From positions 13,170,427 through 13,234,426 of the forward strand of contig OX442315.1 in NCBI GenBank assembly GCA_949358305.1: a stretch of 64,000 nucleotides of DNA, given 5' to 3'. Both the position numbers and the translations under genes were made by a program. Source of the stretch: Strigamia acuminata. Taxonomy: Eukaryota; Arthropoda; Chilopoda; Geophilomorpha; Linotaeniidae. This document shows, in pieces, positions 62,777-64,000 of this stretch (its first letter is position 1; each line of letters opens with the position of its first letter). The notes beneath the pieces were generated by a model that made no database searches, had not been told where the DNA came from, and saw only the letters and a list, made by a program, of their open reading frames with translations.

Positions 62777-64000
62777 TGTGATGATTACAAATCGATAGTT
62801 ATCAATGTTCACCATAGATGGCGCTGTTTAACCAACGCGCGTATTTCAAACTCGGTTAAAACTAAAAAATGTGATAAATAATTATTTAGACACGGTGAAT
62901 AAAATATAACTATTTTATTCGATATAAATTAAGTATTAATTACTTGATGATGTTGATTCTATCGAATCAATATCCACTTTACTTACCTGTCGAAGGGAAC
63001 CAATCGGACCCTTCCGGACCCCAACTGGGCCCATCTGGACATAGTCATATATTAGGTCCGGACTAGTGACCCACGAATCCGCCGACTCGTACGCTGATTG
63101 GCTGTCGCCAATCTAGTAGTTCTACAGAACTATATAAGCATCAGTTTTTCACTTCCCCAGAGCTTGCTTGCTTGATAACTGAACTTGTATATTGTCTGTA
63201 GTTGAATTGTTATCGTTTGATTTCATTATTCTCTATCGACACATCAGGCCACCTCAGCTCTCCACAGTTAGTATTCATTACTATTTTGTTATTGCTGTTG
63301 TAGGGCTATTTCGGGAAGGCTAACTCCGGTAATAGACATGCATTCGCATGAAATGGCCCCGTAACGTTAGCCAGCTGTTCTACGGGACAGTAGGACTTCG
63401 TACGGTGGCTTAATATAACGGTCGTATACAGTACGACCTTGCTAAATGAAAATAGGTCCCTCAGCTAACTGGCCACAGTCCGCTGCAGGATGGTTGTTGT
63501 AAACAGCCCACGCAGGTTCCCGTCTTTCTACGATTGGTCCTTCCGCTCGTTAAAAGTCGGTAAAAGCCTAATGCACAGGTAACACGCCGGGTTGGTAGCC
63601 CGTGAGTAATATCTAAAGATGTTGCGATAAATAACTACCTGGATAATGGTAATCCAACGGCAGTGGCCGATTAATATTTTACCCGGTGCTCGATCATTTG
63701 GATCCCGCCATCGTAAGGCATGCTGGCGGATGGAGGAGTCAAATCCTCCCGCGATGGTTCTCTCGACCGTCGTGACGGTCCCCGCCCCATCGTACCCTCC
63801 GGGTTAGTAACCCGTGAACAGGAGTTGAACAACACTGTGTTAAACAAATTACTCGGGCATTGGTAATCCTGTATTGGCAATATCTTTTAAACCCGGTAAG
63901 TCCATAGAAATGTTTACCTGGTGGTTGGTACCACCGATAGCGAACTAAAGCGTACAATTAAATACTCGGCGCCTGATCACGAGATCTTGTCGTCGTAAGG
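62777..64000 (+). repeat. 3' LTR (truncated by window end)
   Basis: Collinear with 50155-51378 at an offset of 12622. The only difference I find is A at 50755 against G in the 3' copy (63377). The last about 530 bp of the LTR lie outside the window. Confidence 0.9.

Larger units (their letters stand above)
50155..64000 (+). mobile_element. Ty3/Gypsy-type LTR retrotransposon with an extra third ORF
   Basis: Order: 5' LTR (about 50155-51907), tRNA-Gln primer-binding site, 1.1-kb leader, gag, pol by -1 frameshift, 1-kb spacer, ORF3, polypurine tract, 3' LTR running off the window. Gypsy-type gene order (RT and RNase H before integrase) is clear. With an LTR of about 1.75 kb the whole element would be about 14.4 kb, large for the group. 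The LTRs differ at a single base in the 1.2 kb that can be compared, and all three ORFs are open, so insertion is recent and the copy may be active. The target-site duplication cannot be tested because the right end is missing. Confidence 0.9.

Overview
The window looks like AT-rich nuclear DNA of an invertebrate animal. Genes are split by short GT-AG introns. The recognisable products are animal proteins: a TMEM68-type acyltransferase, syntenin, several DEG/ENaC sodium-channel subunits and an ionotropic-glutamate-receptor (IR-like) fragment. Most intergenic and intronic DNA is transposon-derived. IR-like receptors and amplified DEG/ENaC families suggest a protostome, possibly an arthropod, but the species cannot be named from the sequence.

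Layout. 0-5.6 kb: foldback elements around a broken glutamate-receptor-like gene (minus). 5.6-10.5 kb: no host gene seen; tandem repeats, a solo-LTR-like block and a distant inverted-repeat pair. 10.6-12.7 kb: an intact eight-exon TMEM68-like gene (plus). 13.6-16.6 kb: an intact syntenin gene (minus) with a non-coding first exon. 16.7-20.3 kb: a tyrosine-recombinase (DIRS-like) retroelement lying next to a 99-bp-arm palindrome. 20.6-31.6 kb: two diverged DEG/ENaC genes (minus), with a leucine-rich-repeat ORF carrying an in-frame TGA between them. 34.5-49.6 kb: a tandem array of three close DEG/ENaC paralogues plus a truncated fourth copy, all minus. They share one five-exon structure. Two of the three carry the same 1-nt deletion in exon 3, and MITEs have inserted independently into their introns. 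50.15-64.0 kb: a young Ty3/Gypsy-type LTR retrotransposon (plus) whose 3' LTR runs off the window.

The LTR element is the most unusual object. It has long, nearly identical LTRs, a tRNA-Gln primer-binding site, and gag ending in a textbook -1 frameshift signal that leads into a protease-RT-RNase H-integrase pol. In the position where some relatives carry an envelope gene, it has a third, G+C-richer ORF of about 505 residues. That ORF encodes a soluble-looking protein with a basic/serine-rich start, three cysteine clusters and an acidic tail. Its start codon abuts a 3' splice-site-like sequence, and the module is bracketed by two polypurine-tract copies. The LTR holds a duplicated hairpin-bearing block in which both stem arms differ between copies but still pair.

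Coordinates of exons were placed by eye from reading frame, splice consensus and comparison between paralogues. No database search was run.
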